From: Nocardia brasiliensis
GTDB taxonomy: Bacteria; Actinomycetota; Actinomycetes; Mycobacteriales; Mycobacteriaceae
Reading direction: 5' to 3'
DNA: 64,000 bases
NCBI RefSeq assembly: GCF_011801125.1
Contig: NZ_CP046171.1
Span: 5,022,001 to 5,086,000, forward strand
How positions within the stretch are numbered: position 1 is the first letter of the stretch; each line of letters begins with the position of its first letter. This document shows positions 62,234 through 64,000 of the stretch, in pieces. A model generated the notes under the pieces. The model did no database searches. It saw nothing but the letters and a program-made list of their open reading frames with translations, and had not been told where the DNA came from. The position numbers were made by a program, and so were the translations under genes.

Positions 62234-62276
62234 CCGGACCACCCGGCCCACTCACGCAGTGGACCGGGTGGTCCGG
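62234..62276. promoter_or_regulatory. Large palindrome upstream of the MFS exporter
   Basis: Arms of 17 bp (62234-62250 and 62260-62276, CCGGACCACCCGG core) match except for one base, around a 9-nt loop. It covers the expected -35 region of the exporter promoter, which fits an operator for an unlinked repressor. A terminator for some rightward transcript is the alternative. Confidence 0.55.
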
Positions 62277-62635
62277 CTCGAACCAGCTACGCGCGACCAC
62301 CTCGGCAACGATCCGCCCGTCACGCTGTGGGGCGGGGTCCAGGTTCAGCGCAGAGCCGCGACCATCTCGGACGCACCTGCTCGGCCTCGGGCCGGGTCCA
62401 TCACGACCGCCTCGGCGTCCGGCCCGCGGGCGGTACTGGACACCGCGGCGGTGATGACATGCGAGCGACGGGTGCGAACAGCGCCGACCACGCACTTCCG
62501 AGTCGGCACCGCGCAGATGCGGCGAGTCCGGCTACTCGCGGGTGTCCGCTGACTTGTTGGCCCGCGAGGGCCAGGGCCGTGGTGCCGACCGCGCACGTCC
62601 GAGGCACCCGCGGTGCGGCTGCGGCAGGAGTCGGT
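62277..62635. other. Intergenic stretch with a partial duplication of the EamA gene end
   Basis: No gene is supported. The segment near 62546-62590 resembles 62658-62705, the 3' end of the EamA gene (shared words: GCTGACT, TGTTGG, CGCG, CAGGGCCG), so it may be a decayed duplicate of that end. Confidence 0.35.
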
Positions 62636-63553
62636 CTACTCGAGCTCGGGTCGGGGGTCTGCTGACTGTTGGCTCGCGGTGAGGATCAGGGCCGCGGTGA
62701 GGACGGCGGCTCCGGCGAGGCCGGTGGGGGTGAGTCGTTCGCCCAGGACGAGGGCGGCGAGCACCGCGCCGGTGAGCGGTTCGAGCAGGGCGAGCACGGC
62801 GGCGGTGCCGGAGCCGGTGTCGGGGAGACCGCGGAAATACAAGGTGTAGGCGATCGCGGTGGGGACCAGTCCGAGCACGAGGATCAGGGCGATACCCGCG
62901 ACGGACGGCTCGAAGGCGCTGCCCGTCGTCACGGCGAGCGGGGCGAGCAGCAGTGCGCCGCCGGTGAATCCGAGACCGGTCGTGGTCATCGCGTCGAGAC
63001 CGGGCACGGGTCGCGCGTTGATGACGGTGACCGTCGAGAACGCGGCCGCGGCCGCGACGGCGAGCGCCGCGCCCACGAACAGACCGGCGGCATCGACCGC
63101 GTCCGACGGCACACCGATCAACAACGCCAACCCGGTCAGCGCCAGGCCGATCGTGCCCACGCGGCGACGATCCAGGCGACGGCGGCCGGTCACCTGTTCG
63201 AGCAGCGCCACCACCACCGGCGACGTGCCGATGGTGAGCAACGTCGCGACACTGACCGACGAGGCCGCGACGGCGCCGAAATAGCAGGCCTGGAACGCCG
63301 CGGCCAACGCCGCGACCGCACCGATCCTGCGCCACGCCCGCGCGTCTCGCGGCCAAGATCGGCGCGTCACCGCCAGCACCGCGACCAGCAGCAGCCCGCC
63401 GACCGCGAGCCGACAGGTGGCGACCGCGACCGGCGACAGCCCGGTAGCCCGCCCGAGCAACGTGCCGAGCAGCCCGCCGGTGCCCCAAAGCATTCCGGCA
63501 CCGACAAGATAAACCAGCCCCGAACGGCCGGCCGTGGACAGAGTTGTAGACAT
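62636..63553 (-). CDS. EamA/DMT-family transporter
   Basis: A 305-residue membrane protein with ten predicted helices in two EamA repeats (first LVYLVGAGMLWGTGGLLGTLLG, second LAVAAAAAFSTVTVINARPV). The C-terminal repeat ends with LEPLTGAVLAALVLGERLTPTG, the conserved EamA motif. Members export metabolites or drugs across the inner membrane. The ATG at 63553 has AGGAG about 10 nt upstream. It stands alone, and its substrate is unknown. Confidence 0.88.
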   Translation of the reverse strand: MSTTLSTAGRSGLVYLVGAGMLWGTGGLLGTLLGRATGLSPVAVATCRLAVGGLLLVAVLAVTRRSWPRDARAWRRIGAVAALAAAFQACYFGAVAASSVSVATLLTIGTSPVVVALLEQVTGRRRLDRRRVGTIGLALTGLALLIGVPSDAVDAAGLFVGAALAVAAAAAFSTVTVINARPVPGLDAMTTTGLGFTGGALLLAPLAVTTGSAFEPSVAGIALILVLGLVPTAIAYTLYFRGLPDTGSGTAAVLALLEPLTGAVLAALVLGERLTPTGLAGAAVLTAALILTASQQSADPRPELE

Positions 63554-64000
63554 GAGAAAGTGCTCCTGCGACAGAGGGATTGGGGTCGCGGAAGCGAGGT
63601 GCACAGCGAATACCGAAGCGCCGCACTCCACCTGAGCCACGCGCACAGCGCCGCACCGAGCCGTAGCCACCGAGCGAAACCGCTACGCCCACCGGAGACA
63701 TCGCTACAGGCCAGCGGCTGGACGGCCCGGCCGGTCCTCCGTTCCGAACGAGGACACCCGTATTCGAACGCAGCTGGCCGCCGGACTCACGACCGAAGCA
63801 TTGCGGAGGTCCGCACACGGAGTCCGTCATCAGACGCGCGGCAGCAGCGAACGCCGAAGCACGCACTGCGGACGCAGCCGAAGGAAGGTCCTGTCCTCGA
63901 ACCGGCATGACCGGAGTCCAGCGCGTAGGACGCAGCTAGGCCGAGTCCCTGGTCACGCATGGCTGCGGCGAAGGCGGAGGTACGCACCGGCACCACGCAG
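63554..64000. other. Non-coding edge region with degenerate repeats
   Basis: No gene is supported up to the window edge. Related words recur at about 63604 (CAGCGAATACCGAAGCGCC), 63845 (CAGCGAACGCCGAAGCACGC) and 63966 (GCGGCGAAGGCGGAGGTACGC), suggesting a decayed repeat. Confidence 0.3.

Overview
The window looks like chromosomal DNA of a mycolic-acid actinomycete, most likely Nocardia or a close relative. The evidence is the very high GC content, frequent GTG starts, gene pairs overlapping by ATGA or GTGA, a complete mce operon, the mannosyltransferase MptB, ESX-associated proteins, and a backbone whose order matches the Mycobacterium tuberculosis stretch from secG to the suf operon (recalled as Rv1440-Rv1466). 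No rRNA, tRNA, CRISPR array or intact insertion sequence was seen.

Layout. 0-1 kb: the 3' end of a methionine ABC permease with its terminator, then a secreted DUF4189 protein. 1.3-7 kb: a leftward six-gene ESX-associated locus (DUF1023 hydrolase, LppA-like and DUF3558 lipoproteins, a YxxxD-tailed helical protein, a WXG/Pro-rich protein, EspG) with a divergent, frameshifted WXG100 gene. 7-9 kb: a decayed SRPBCC gene and a secreted lipase. 9-15.4 kb: the suf Fe-S assembly operon sufR-B-D-C-S-U-T, ending in a perfect hairpin. 15.9-22.3 kb: a TetR gene, mptB, an ABC exporter, ctaA and a proline iminopeptidase. 22.2-31.9 kb: a leftward operon of two YrbE permeases, MceA-F, an Mce-associated protein and two TetR regulators. 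32-35.5 kb: a 2-hydroxyacid dehydrogenase, a PheC-like secreted dehydratase, a conserved small protein and a quinone oxidoreductase. 35.5-38.6 kb: a TetR/flavin monooxygenase pair and ctaB. 39.2-45.7 kb: tkt-tal-zwf-opcA-pgl, the pentose phosphate operon.

46-64 kb is more accessory. It holds a fused E1 alpha-beta dehydrogenase; an AbiEi/DUF559 gene bracketed by two copies of an imperfect palindromic repeat; a leftward six-gene conservon (CvnA-D plus two P450s, one lacking the ExxR arginine); small stand-alone genes; an epoxide hydrolase/SDR pair divergent from a KstR-like operator; a LysR/MFS pair; secG; an EntS-type exporter; and an EamA transporter.

Relative to the M. tuberculosis order, the backbone is interrupted at two main places: the mce/PheC block between ctaA and the qor neighbourhood, and the E1/conservon/hydrolase block between pgl and secG. 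Several genes start directly after a TANNNT -10 box, implying leaderless transcripts.
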